Assembly: GCA_012517355.1 (NCBI GenBank)
Contig: JAAYVD010000033.1
Span: 1-40,393 of the forward strand
Reading direction: 5' to 3'
Length of the DNA stretch: 40,393 nucleotides
From: Candidatus Rifleibacteriota bacterium
GTDB taxonomy: Bacteria; Muiribacteriota; Ozemobacteria; Ozemobacterales; Ozemobacteraceae
This document shows positions 1-6,694 of the stretch, in pieces. Below the pieces are notes generated by a model, which was not told the origin of the DNA, searched no databases, and saw nothing but the letters and a program-made list of their open reading frames with translations. Both the position numbers and the translations under genes were made by a program. Position 1 is the first letter of the stretch, and each line of letters starts with the position of its first letter.

Positions 1-270
1 GCTTCAACAAACAACTCTCCCCTTCCCCATCTTCTCCCATTCTCCTTTTCCTCCTCTTTTTTCCTTCTTTCCTTCCATGCTTTCCTCCTGTTTCAAGTCG
101 GCTTCACCAAGCAGCTCGCCCCTTCCCCATCTTTTCCCATTCTCCTTTTCCTCCTCTTTTTTCCTTCTTTCCTTCCATGCTTTCCTCCTGTTTCAAGTCG
201 GCTTCACCAAGCAGCTCGCCCCTTCCCCTCTTCTCCCATTCTCCTTTTCCTCCTCCTTTTTCCTTCCCTC
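1..270. repeat. 100-bp polypyrimidine tandem repeat
   Basis: Two full 100-bp units (1-100 and 101-200) differ at about five positions. A third begins at 201 and stays recognisable to about 270. Each unit starts with GCTTCA and contains a long C/T run followed by CCATGCTTTCC and GTTTCAAGTCG. The array touches the window edge, so the true copy number is unknown. From 270 to about 345 the DNA is still almost pure C/T but no longer periodic. Short open frames here are low complexity and not credible genes. The tract ends about 45 bases before the sigma factor gene. Long homopyrimidine runs can form triplex (H-DNA) structures; that role is inference. Confidence 0.9.
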
Positions 271-391
271 TTTTCCTTCTTCTTTTTCCCTTTCCCCTTT
301 TCTCCCTTTTCTCCCTTTGCTTCGTTTTCGTTTCTTTTTTTTTCTCGATCAATCTTTCTGGGCAACTCGTGCATAATGTGGGTGAAACGCC

Positions 392-928
392 ATGACGACG
401 ACGGAATGGGACCACCTGATGCGCGCCGCCCGGTCCGGGGACCGGGCCTCCCTGGTCGCCCTGCTGGCCGCACTCAAGGAACCCCTCTTCGCCTACCTCT
501 TCCGCTTGTGCAGGAACCCCGAAATCGCCGAGGACCTGCTGCAGGAGACCCTGATCACCCTCTGCACCCGCGCTGACACCTGGGACCCCGCCCGCCCCCT
601 TCGCCCCTGGATCTACACCATCGCCCGGAACAAGTTCCTCGAGGGGCGGCGGCGCGACCGCAAGGTGGTGCCGCTGATCCGCCCCGAGAAGCTGGCCTCG
701 CCTGCCACGGGTTCCCAGCCCTCGCCTGACCGGCTGGCCCTGCGCGACGCCCTGGCCACGCTCGCCGAGCCGATCCGCGAGGCATTCCTCCTCAAACACT
801 TCGCCCGCCTGACCTTCGAGGAGGTCGCCGACGTCCAGGGCATCCCGGTTCCCACCGCCAAATCCCGCGTCCGGTTTGCCGTGCAGAAGCTGCGCGGTCT
901 CCTGGGAGACGAACATGAAAACGCCTGA
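392..928 (+). CDS. ECF-type RNA polymerase sigma factor
   Basis: A 178-residue sigma-70 family protein of the extracytoplasmic-function group, which would direct RNA polymerase to a small regulon. Region 2 is at about residues 20-90, with the typical EDLLQETL stretch and RPWIYTIARNKFLEGRRR. Region 4 is at about 115-170, with the helix-turn-helix LTFEEVADVQGIPVPTAKSRVRFAVQKLR. Length is normal for the family. The ribosome site before ATG 392 is weak (GTGGGTGAAAC). A CATAAT hexamer at 372-377 could be a -10, but I see no -35. The stop overlaps the start of the next gene by 14 bases, so the two are translationally coupled, as usual for a sigma factor and its regulator. The regulon cannot be told from sequence. 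Confidence 0.93.
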   Translation: MTTTEWDHLMRAARSGDRASLVALLAALKEPLFAYLFRLCRNPEIAEDLLQETLITLCTRADTWDPARPLRPWIYTIARNKFLEGRRRDRKVVPLIRPEKLASPATGSQPSPDRLALRDALATLAEPIREAFLLKHFARLTFEEVADVQGIPVPTAKSRVRFAVQKLRGLLGDEHENA

Positions 929-1604
929 CTGTCTCAACGATGACCTGCTGCTCGACCTCTGCTACGGCGAGCACCCCGATCCCGCGGCCGCCCACCGCCA
1001 TCTCGCCGGCTGCCCCGCCTGCCGTGCGGCTCTCGAGGCGCTCCGCCGGGACCTCGCCCGACTTTCTTCCGCCGCCGACCCGGTGCCCCCCGGCGGCGAA
1101 CGGGCCCTGGCCGCCGCTCTCCGGATCCTCGGGGAACCCGCGCCCGGTGCCGCCGCCCCCGGCCGGCCCGCAACCGCCCAATCTCTGGCCCCAGGCCGCT
1201 CCGTGGCCCGGTCGTCCACTCCCGACCAGACTCCCGTCAACACCCGGGCCTCCAGGGGCCTGATCGGCCGCCCGCCGGGCACCGTCGCCGGGGGGGGGAC
1301 CACCGCCGGCCGTCCGTTCGTCACACTCGCCGGTGGACGGCCCCCGGCCGGCCACCCCCCTTCCGCGGCCGGCCTCGCCGCCTTCGGCGAGATCCTGACC
1401 CTCGAAGAGGTGGCCGGCTACCTGCGCCTCACCGTCGGGCAAGCCCGCCGCCTCCTCGGCGAGCTCCCCTACCTCAGCATCGGTGGTGTCGTCCGTATCC
1501 GCCGCCGTGCCTTCGAAGCCTGGCTCGAACACCAGGAAGAGGAATCCCGTCACGCCGCCCGCGAACCCGCCCCGCCGGTCCTGCGCTGCCAGGACCTCAT
1601 CTGA
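915..1604 (+). CDS. Zinc-finger (ZAS-like) anti-sigma domain fused to excisionase-type HTH
   Basis: A 229-residue protein. Residues about 5-45 carry the HLAGCPACRAAL signature (H-x3-C-x2-C) of zinc-binding anti-sigma (ZAS / zf-HC2) domains, which hold ECF sigma factors inactive. A Pro/Gly/Arg-rich linker follows (about 60-150). The last ~60 residues (LTLEEVAGYLRLTVGQARRLL, then IGGVVRIRRRAFEAWLEH) match the HTH_17 excisionase/MerR-like DNA-binding fold. There is no membrane segment, so this would be a soluble anti-sigma factor that may also bind DNA. The start was placed at ATG 915, which overlaps the sigma stop; an upstream in-frame start at 876 lies deeper in the sigma gene. No integrase is nearby, so an excisionase role is unlikely. 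Function of the fusion is inferred. Confidence 0.82.
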   Translation: MKTPDCLNDDLLLDLCYGEHPDPAAAHRHLAGCPACRAALEALRRDLARLSSAADPVPPGGERALAAALRILGEPAPGAAAPGRPATAQSLAPGRSVARSSTPDQTPVNTRASRGLIGRPPGTVAGGGTTAGRPFVTLAGGRPPAGHPPSAAGLAAFGEILTLEEVAGYLRLTVGQARRLLGELPYLSIGGVVRIRRRAFEAWLEHQEEESRHAAREPAPPVLRCQDLI

Positions 1605-1620
1605 AAACAAGGAGGGTGCC

Positions 1621-3138
1621 ATGTCTTCCCACCTGAAAGAGTCTGTCGCCGCGTTCTCCGAGAAGTTCGGCTTCCTGCTCGGGTCCGGAGTGCCCCTGGT
1701 CCCTTCGCTCGAAACCATCCTCGCCGAGGTCGTCGACCCCCGCCTGGAGGAGGTCGTCCGCCAGGTCCTGGGCCGCATCGGGGAGGGAACGGGCTTCGCC
1801 GAGGCCCTGGCCGCCTTCCCCGACGTCTTCTCGCCCTCCTACCTCGGCATGGTGCGGGCGGCCGAGAACCAGGGGATTCTCGACACCATGATGGGGAAGA
1901 TCGCCGCGGGGGTCCGGGAAGGCATCATCCCCGTCGGTGGCCCCGCCCTCGCCGCGGGCGACCCCACCACCGCCGAGGCCCGCGCCGCCGTCGACCGCCT
2001 GTTCGACCTCGCCGTCGCCCGCGAAGCCACCGACCTGCACCTGGTGCCCACCCCCGCCGGCCTCACCGCCAGCTGCCGCGCCGCCGGCCGGCTGGTCGAC
2101 CTCGAATCCTTCTCCGCCGCCTTGCGCGAGCCCATCACGGTGCGGGTCAAGTTCCTGGCCCACCTCGACCTCGCCGAGAAGTGGCTGCCCCAGGACGGCC
2201 GCGCCCAGCTGACCGTCGCCGGCAAGGCCATCGACGCCCGCGTCAACGTTCTGCCCGTGGCCCTCGGCGAGAAGATCACGATCTCCCTCCTGAGCCGCGA
2301 CCCCTTCCGCCTGACCCTCGACCGCCTGTTCACCGACCCTGCCGACCGCGCCGCCTTCCTCGACCTGATCTCCGCCCCCGCCGGCCTGGTGATCATCGCC
2401 GGCCCGCACGGCTCGGGCAAGACCACCACCGCCTACGCCGCCCTGCAGACCCTCCACGAACAGGGGAAGGCGGTCACCTCGATCGAGTCCCCCGTGGGCA
2501 TGATCGTCGAGGGCGTGGCCCAGGCCCCCGTCCGCCCCCATCTCGGCCTCGACTGGAACCAGCTCCTCAACGCGTTCGACCGCTCCGACCCCGACGTGCT
2601 GTTTGTCGGCGAGATCCCCGACGCGGAAACCCTCGGCCGGTTGCTGAAGATCGCCCTGGGCGGCCGCCTGGTCATCGCCTCGATGCACGCCGACGACGTG
2701 TCCGACGTGTTCCGCCGCCTGCTGGACCTGCAGGCCCCGCCGCACCTGCTGGCTTCGGCCATGGCCGGCGTCATGGTCCAGCGCCTCGTGCGCAAAGTCT
2801 GCCCGGACTGCGCCACCGACGCCCGGGTCAAAAAGACCGACCTGGCGGCCCTCGGCTGGCGCGGCGACAAGCCCAGGGCCCGCGAAGGGAAGGGGTGCGA
2901 CCGCTGCAACCGCTCCGGGTACCGGGGCCGGGTCGCCCTCTACGACGTCTTCCGGCCCGGCAAGACGTTCAAGGACATCCTCGCCCAGGGCCACTCCACC
3001 CGCCTCGACGCCGCCCTCGCCGCCCCCGCTGCCCCCGGACGCCGCACCATGGCCGCGGCCGGCGCCACCCTGGTGGCCACCGGCCAGACCACCCTCGCCG
3101 AACTCACCCGCGTGCTCGGCAGCCCTGACCAGGATTGA
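1621..3138 (+). CDS. GspF-domain / GspE-type ATPase fusion (T2SS or pilus ATPase-like)
   Basis: A 505-residue protein starting at ATG 1621 behind a clear AAGGAGGGTGCC ribosome site; an in-frame start at 1483 lies inside the previous gene. Residues about 12-100 match the cytoplasmic T2SF (GspF/PilC) domain. From about 120 it is a GspE/PilB/PilT ATPase: Walker A GPHGSGKTT (261-269), Walker B-like DVLFVGEIPDAET (325-337), His box SMHADD (354-359), and a two-CxxC zinc site (CPDC about 394-397, CDRC 426-429). The Asp box is degenerate (SIESPVG, where the family has TxEDPVE) and the usual Arg of GEIRDxET is Pro. The P-loop and catalytic Glu remain, so it may still hydrolyse ATP, but it is probably not an ordinary assembly ATPase. 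No pilin, secretin or platform gene is visible. It lies 16 bases after the anti-sigma gene, so it is the third operon member. Confidence 0.85.
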   Translation: MSSHLKESVAAFSEKFGFLLGSGVPLVPSLETILAEVVDPRLEEVVRQVLGRIGEGTGFAEALAAFPDVFSPSYLGMVRAAENQGILDTMMGKIAAGVREGIIPVGGPALAAGDPTTAEARAAVDRLFDLAVAREATDLHLVPTPAGLTASCRAAGRLVDLESFSAALREPITVRVKFLAHLDLAEKWLPQDGRAQLTVAGKAIDARVNVLPVALGEKITISLLSRDPFRLTLDRLFTDPADRAAFLDLISAPAGLVIIAGPHGSGKTTTAYAALQTLHEQGKAVTSIESPVGMIVEGVAQAPVRPHLGLDWNQLLNAFDRSDPDVLFVGEIPDAETLGRLLKIALGGRLVIASMHADDVSDVFRRLLDLQAPPHLLASAMAGVMVQRLVRKVCPDCATDARVKKTDLAALGWRGDKPRAREGKGCDRCNRSGYRGRVALYDVFRPGKTFKDILAQGHSTRLDAALAAPAAPGRRTMAAAGATLVATGQTTLAELTRVLGSPDQD

Positions 3139-3439
3139 CCAACCGGGGTGTGCATCCGACCCAACCAGGCAGGGGCCAACCATGCATCGGAACACCCTTG
3201 CCTCCCGTCCGCCGCCTGTCGGCGGAAAACGGATTATTGAAGCGGGTTTCAACCCAATCAGGGTGATTCAGGGAAACACCCTTGTTGCCGAACGATCGCT
3301 CTTCCCCCCCCTTCGCCCGGCCCGGCCACCGGAACGTGCGGGGGACGCCTCGTCGTCGCGCGCTCTCGCGGACCCCGTTGACGGGCGCGGGGCGGGAGCC
3401 CCGTGGCCCCCGCCCCGCGCCGTCCCGCGGAAGACCGGT
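3139..3439. other. Intergenic region between converging genes
   Basis: No gene is supported. It holds a small hairpin (TCCGCCG at 3208-3214 pairing with CGGCGGA at 3220-3226), a short GGGTTTCAACCC inverted repeat near 3245, and the strong GC hairpin at 3384-3421 listed separately. The open frames crossing it on both strands are shadows or run antisense into the thioredoxin-like gene. Confidence 0.6.
3384..3421. terminator. 13-bp GC hairpin between converging genes
   Basis: GGCGCGGGGCGGG (3384-3396) pairs perfectly with CCCGCCCCGCGCC (3409-3421) around a 12-base loop. It lies between the 3' ends of the ATPase gene (+) and the thioredoxin-like gene (-), the expected place for a bidirectional terminator. 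Neither side has a T tract, so intrinsic termination is not certain. Confidence 0.5.
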
Positions 3440-3997
3440 CTACTCGCCGGCTTCTTCGCCTTCGTCGAGGGGTGGCAGCGGCTCGCGCACCGGTTCGGCG
3501 GCGTTGGCCTTCCAGGCCTGCAGGCAGGTCTCGGGGGCGTTCTGCACGTCGGGGACGCCCTCGAGGGTGACCACCTTGCCGGTCGGTGACAGCACCACCA
3601 GCGCGGGGATGCTCGGCACCTTGAACCGCTCCTTGAGCGCCTCGGCGGCGGGGGTCTTGTACCCGGCGGTGAACCAGGGCATCTTGAACGAGGTCATGTA
3701 GGTCCACATCTCCGGCTCCGACTTGTCGTAGCTGATCAGGACCACCTCGAACTCGGCCTGGTTCAGATTGCGGAAGGTGACCAGCCGCGGCGAGAATCGC
3801 CGGCAGTCGGGGCACCAGTGGCCGGAGAAATACAGCCCGACCAGCTTGCCGTCGAGCACCTTCGTCTCGACCTTTTCACCCTTCGCGTTCATCAGACCCG
3901 CGGGGAACAGGTCGTCCCAGACCGTGCCCGCCGCGACGACCGCCGGTCCCGCAAGCATCAGCACACCAAAAAGGATCAGGAAGGCGACTCGACGCAT
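3440..3997 (-). CDS. Secreted thioredoxin-like protein (nucleoredoxin/TlpA type)
   Basis: 185 residues. Residues 1-22 are a signal peptide (MRRVAFLILFGVLMLAGPAVVAAG). The rest is a thioredoxin fold with the redox motif SGHWCPDCRRFSP (CPDC replaces the classic CGPC) and a cis-proline region VPSIPALVVLSPTGKVV. GKLVGLYFSGHWCPDC resembles nucleoredoxin/tryparedoxin-like proteins. It would act outside the cytoplasmic membrane in disulfide exchange; partner unknown. The start at 3997 follows AGGAGGAAACAC; a longer in-frame start at 4096 would bury the signal peptide. A TTGGCG-17-TATCAT promoter lies 38-66 bases upstream. The tail is acidic and proline-rich (LPPLDEGEEAGE). Confidence 0.9.
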   Translation of the reverse strand: MRRVAFLILFGVLMLAGPAVVAAGTVWDDLFPAGLMNAKGEKVETKVLDGKLVGLYFSGHWCPDCRRFSPRLVTFRNLNQAEFEVVLISYDKSEPEMWTYMTSFKMPWFTAGYKTPAAEALKERFKVPSIPALVVLSPTGKVVTLEGVPDVQNAPETCLQAWKANAAEPVREPLPPLDEGEEAGE

Positions 3998-4303
3998 GTG
4001 TTTCCTCCTGGATGGAATGAATGGCTCTGATGGAATGATACGACAACAGGGCTCCCACGCCAAGGTGTCGCGCGGAATGGCGGCAATTCGCCCCATGTGA
4101 TCTCGATGGGCTTCCTGGTCCGTCCCGGTCTGTCCTTCTGATCAGCATTTCGCCTGACGCATCAATCCACGTTCTTCATCCACCCATCGATGTCGATGGC
4201 GCAGATCGTGCTGGCGACTCCCTTCGCCATTTCCCCCCGTTCTCCCTTTTCCCTGCCGCCCTCGAGGTTCCTGTCGAAAGGCTGAAGTCTCCCTTTCCGA
4301 AGA
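3998..4303. other. Intergenic region, thioredoxin-like gene to PLD gene
   Basis: No gene is supported. It holds the minus-strand promoter at 4035-4063 and a C/T-rich patch around 4210-4260 resembling the other pyrimidine tracts of the window. A short hairpin, CCGAA/TTCGG (4298-4312), spans the stop of the PLD gene. Confidence 0.55.
4035..4063 (-). promoter_or_regulatory. Sigma-70-like promoter for the thioredoxin-like gene
   Basis: On the minus strand, TTGGCG (4063-4058), 17-base spacer, TATCAT (4040-4035). The predicted start would give a leader of about 30 nt with the AGGAGG ribosome site. The TATCATTCC core recurs upstream of the PLD and giant TPR genes. Confidence 0.45.
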
Positions 4304-5629
4304 TCATTCGGCGTGGTCGATGATTTCCGCCACCCGCCGGTCGCGCACGTGGATGGTCCGGAAGGGCCGCAGCGTGCGGCCGTCGATCAGCCGGATCTCC
4401 TTCTCGGAGCGGTCGGCGTTGGCCCGGGGAACCTCGTACAGCGGCTGGCGGGCGAGGTAGGTGGCCACGTCGAGGGCCAGCGGGTCGGCGAAATCGCGGC
4501 GGAAGATCTCCAGGAGCTTCGACCCGACCCGGGCCGACCGGAAGATGACCCCCATCTCGCGCGAGTACAGCAACCCCGACTTGCTGATGTTGTTCGACCC
4601 GACGAAGACCAGGTCGCCATCGACCACCATCGACTTGGAGTGCATCATCCCGCGGTTGAAGATCTTGCCGTAGGGAGCCAGGGACCACACCTTCGCCGTC
4701 ACCCCTGCCCCCGCCAGCGCCCGGATCGCCTGCCGGGCCGGCTCATACAGCGGGTTGGGGTCGGAGAAGCTCCGCTCCTCGATCAGCAGCGAGACGGCCA
4801 CCCCGCGCCGCGCCGCCGCCAGCAGCTCGTCGTGGATGCCCCCGAAAGCGCTGTAGTAGTCGATCTCGTAGACGATCTCCCGCCGCGCCTGCCGGATCAG
4901 GGCGACCAGGGCCGGCTGCAGGTTCGGCACCGCCGGATGGTTCAGTTTCGCCGGGGCCGCCTCGACGACCAGGAAGGACAGCGGGCCGGTGCGGGGCAGG
5001 GTCGGAATGTCGCTCAGGTGGGGCTCCCCGGAGGCAGCCTGGGTCCAGTCGCGCAGGAACAACGCCCGCATGGTCGCGGCGACCGCCGGATCGTCGATCA
5101 CCACGTTGGTCTCGCGGTTCTCGTGCAGGCCCATGTAGCTGTAGTTGACCCCGCCGAACGTCGAATGGCGGCGATCGACCAGGATGGTCTTGGTGTGGAC
5201 CGACCCGTACAGGAAGCTGTCTTTTTTCAGGTCGAGGTACCGCACCTCGACGTTGGGGAAGACCTCCAGCTCGGCGGCGTAGGCGGCGTCCTTGTACTGC
5301 AGCTCGGCCAGGATGATGCGGATGGCCACCCCGCGCCGGGCGGCCGCGTCGAGGGCCCGCACGAAGGCGGCAGACAGATCCTTCTGGATGTAGTAGGCCT
5401 CGAACAGGATCTCCTCCTGGGCCGTGTCGAGCAGCTCGACCATGGCCTTCTCCGAGGTGAGGTGATCGGGGGTGACCAGCTCGGGCGGCTCGGTGACGAA
5501 CAGCCGGATACCGGTCTCCCCGCGATCGGTCAGGCGCGGAATGGCCGTCTCGTCGAACCCCGGCAGGGCCAGGCCCTGCCCACCCGACAACACCAACAGC
5601 ACCATCGCCAGCATTGCCCACCGTTTCAT
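4304..5629 (-). CDS. Secreted phospholipase D-like protein with two HKD motifs
   Basis: 441 residues. Residues 1-22 are a signal peptide. Two PLD catalytic motifs are intact: HTKTILVD at about 145-152 followed by GGVNYS, and HSKSMVVD at about 330-337 followed by GSNNIS. PLD enzymes use the paired His-Lys-Asp motifs for phosphodiester chemistry; members include cardiolipin synthases, phospholipases and nucleases. The signal peptide and lack of cardiolipin-synthase membrane helices favour a periplasmic or secreted phospholipase or nuclease. The C-terminal ~50 residues (EIRLIDGRTLRPFRTIHVRDRRV) look like a small extra domain. ATG 5629 was chosen because it follows GGAAGGAGCGCGACG and begins the signal peptide; the frame stays open upstream to 6130 through 81-bp repeats, which I take as leader. 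Confidence 0.9.
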   Translation of the reverse strand: MKRWAMLAMVLLVLSGGQGLALPGFDETAIPRLTDRGETGIRLFVTEPPELVTPDHLTSEKAMVELLDTAQEEILFEAYYIQKDLSAAFVRALDAAARRGVAIRIILAELQYKDAAYAAELEVFPNVEVRYLDLKKDSFLYGSVHTKTILVDRRHSTFGGVNYSYMGLHENRETNVVIDDPAVAATMRALFLRDWTQAASGEPHLSDIPTLPRTGPLSFLVVEAAPAKLNHPAVPNLQPALVALIRQARREIVYEIDYYSAFGGIHDELLAAARRGVAVSLLIEERSFSDPNPLYEPARQAIRALAGAGVTAKVWSLAPYGKIFNRGMMHSKSMVVDGDLVFVGSNNISKSGLLYSREMGVIFRSARVGSKLLEIFRRDFADPLALDVATYLARQPLYEVPRANADRSEKEIRLIDGRTLRPFRTIHVRDRRVAEIIDHAE

Positions 5630-5714
5630 CGTCGCGCTCCTTCCCATTTCCTTGCTGTGCCGAGCCGCCGCGCCGGTTCCCCCATCGGTGGGGTCTCCAG
5701 ATCGCCGGTGGGCC

Positions 5715-5723
5715 ATTGTAGCA
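5715..5723 (-). promoter_or_regulatory. Extended -10 element upstream of the PLD gene
   Basis: The minus strand reads TGTGCTACAAT, an extended -10 (TGn before TACAAT) about 85 bases before the start codon. No convincing -35 exists, which extended -10 promoters can tolerate. A second candidate start lies beyond the repeats near 5950. Confidence 0.3.
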
Positions 5724-5779
5724 CAGGCCAGGCGGGGTACCCCGGCAGTCCCGGCAGTGGGCGGAAACGGCCTCGGCTG

Positions 5780-5941
5780 GCGGTGCGCGAAACGGGCGTC
5801 TCGCACCGACATCCCTGGCGGCAAAGGGGGGTGGCCGACCTCGTGCCGGTCGGCCCCATGGCGATACCCGAAGCGGGAGTTCCGCGCCCCCACCCGGGGC
5901 GGCACAGGGGCATTGTCCACATCGTGCCGGTCGGGGATGGT
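5780..5941 (-). repeat. Tandem pair of 81-bp leader repeats (locus 1)
   Basis: Two units with an 81-base period: CGAAACGGGCGT (5788) against CGAAGCGGGAGT (5869), and GTGCCGGTCGG (5843) against the same 11-mer (5924). Each also holds a GGCGGCAAAGGGG-like core. The same unit, in the same orientation, recurs at 33300-33442 upstream of another secreted-protein gene. In the minus direction each unit can be read as 27 codons (DRHEVGHPPLPP..., DRHDVDNAPVPP...) in frame with the downstream gene. It may instead be a transcribed RNA leader or a dispersed intergenic element. Confidence 0.85.
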
Positions 5942-5977
5942 TGAGGGAATGATACGGAACCCGTTAACAAACCCCGG

Positions 5978-5991
5978 CCATCGGCCGATGG
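5978..5991. promoter_or_regulatory. 14-bp perfect palindrome, candidate MerR-family operator
   Basis: CCATCGGCCGATGG is fully self-complementary and sits 62 bases before the first gene of the MerR operon, in the divergent region with the PLD gene. MerR regulators bind dyads in their own promoters, so it is a natural candidate. I do not see a -35/-10 pair spaced 19-20 bp around it as in classic MerR promoters; TTAACA at 5964 is the nearest -35-like hexamer. Confidence 0.4.
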
Positions 5992-6053
5992 AGGGGCGTA
6001 TCCGCGGAATGCCCCCCGTTCCCGGGTCATTTCCAGACATGGAGGTGGAAACG

Positions 6054-6173
6054 ATGTATCTGGTCGCCCTGTCCGTCCTGGTCATCTTCTTCCTCACCCT
6101 CGTGACCGAGCCCGAGAAGTGGCCGGACAAGATCGCCGCGTTTCTGAGGGAACATCACCTGCACCATGGCTGA
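6054..6173 (+). CDS. 39-residue single-pass membrane peptide
   Basis: Starts at ATG 6054 behind ATGGAGGTGGAAACG, a good ribosome site. It encodes one hydrophobic helix (LVALSVLVIFFLTLV, about residues 3-17) then an amphipathic tail EPEKWPDKIAAFLREHHLHHG. Its stop overlaps the MerR start (ATGGCTGA at 6166-6173), strong evidence that it is translated and coupled. A longer in-frame start far upstream crosses the palindrome and repeats and is less likely. The His-rich end (HHLHH) could bind metal, but that is speculation. I do not recognise a family. Location in front of a regulator suggests a membrane sensor or modulator role, inferred only. Confidence 0.72.
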   Translation: MYLVALSVLVIFFLTLVTEPEKWPDKIAAFLREHHLHHG

Positions 6174-6678
6174 ACGTCTGACCATCGCCGAGGTGGGCCG
6201 CCTGACCGGGCTCGCCTCCCACACCATCCGGTTCTACGAACACCAGTTCCCCAAGACCCTGGACGTCGAGCGGACCCCGGGCGGCCACCGCCAGTACCGC
6301 GCCCGCCACGTCGAAGCCCTCCACCAGATCGTCCACCTGGTCAAGCACGAGAAGTTGAGCATCCGGGAAGCCCAGGCCCGGCTCGGGGAAGAGACCCCCG
6401 CCTCCTCCCGGGGCGCGGCCCGGGCCGATGCTCCTGCCGTGGAAGCCCTGCAACAGTCCCTGACCATGGTTCTGGGCAAGCTCGAGGAGCTCTGCTGCAA
6501 GAACGCCCACCTCGACACCCTGGTGGCGAACCTCCTGCAGCAGGCCGCCGCCCCCGGACGCGACGCCCTGCTGGCCGAAATCGCCCGCTATCGCGAGGAG
6601 AACCGCCGGGCGGTGCGGGTCTACGAGGAGTTCCTGCAGCGCGGCAACCGGCTCGACGAGCCACTTCCCACCACCTGA
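6166..6678 (+). CDS. MerR family transcriptional regulator
   Basis: 170 residues. The N-terminal 70 are a MerR winged helix: LTIAEVGRLTGLASHTIRFYE, then TPGGHRQYRARHVEALHQIVHLVK and the wing-helix LSIREAQARL. Pairing of H-T-I-R-F-Y-E with GGHRQY resembles CarA/LitR-like or MlrA-like regulators rather than metal sensors, and I see no C-terminal Cys pair for Hg or Cu (only CC near residue 110). Residues about 85-160 form a coiled coil for dimerisation; there is no B12-binding domain. It overlaps the 39-aa gene by 8 bases and precedes the ComB-like gene by 16. It probably binds its own promoter region, perhaps the palindrome at 5978-5991. Confidence 0.9.
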   Translation: MAERLTIAEVGRLTGLASHTIRFYEHQFPKTLDVERTPGGHRQYRARHVEALHQIVHLVKHEKLSIREAQARLGEETPASSRGAARADAPAVEALQQSLTMVLGKLEELCCKNAHLDTLVANLLQQAAAPGRDALLAEIARYREENRRAVRVYEEFLQRGNRLDEPLPTT

Positions 6679-6694
6679 GCGCCGCCGCCGCCCC

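Larger units (their letters stand above)
5630..6053. other. Divergent control region with repeats and palindrome
   Basis: It lies between the PLD gene (-) and the 39-aa peptide gene (+). In order it holds an extended -10-like TGCTACAAT (minus, 5723-5715), two 81-bp repeats (5780-5941), a minus-strand TATCATTCC (about 5954-5946), and a perfect 14-bp palindrome (5978-5991). Minus-strand frames are open throughout, which at this GC content is weak evidence of coding. Confidence 0.6.

Noticed and set aside
1-270. CRISPR-like array
   Set aside because: The units are 100 bp and contiguous, with no unique spacers and no cas genes.
104-937. 277-codon minus-strand frame over the sigma factor
   Set aside because: Antisense to a clear ECF sigma factor, and the rest is translated polypurine repeat (Lys/Glu/Gly runs).
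915-1604. Phage excisionase
   Set aside because: Only the C-terminal fold resembles Xis. The N-terminal ZAS motif and coupling to a sigma factor fit a regulator, and no integrase or att site is seen.
5630-6130. N-terminal extension of the PLD protein through the 81-bp repeats
   Set aside because: The signal peptide and good ribosome site at 5629 mark the start. The open frame is kept only as a hypothesis in the findings.
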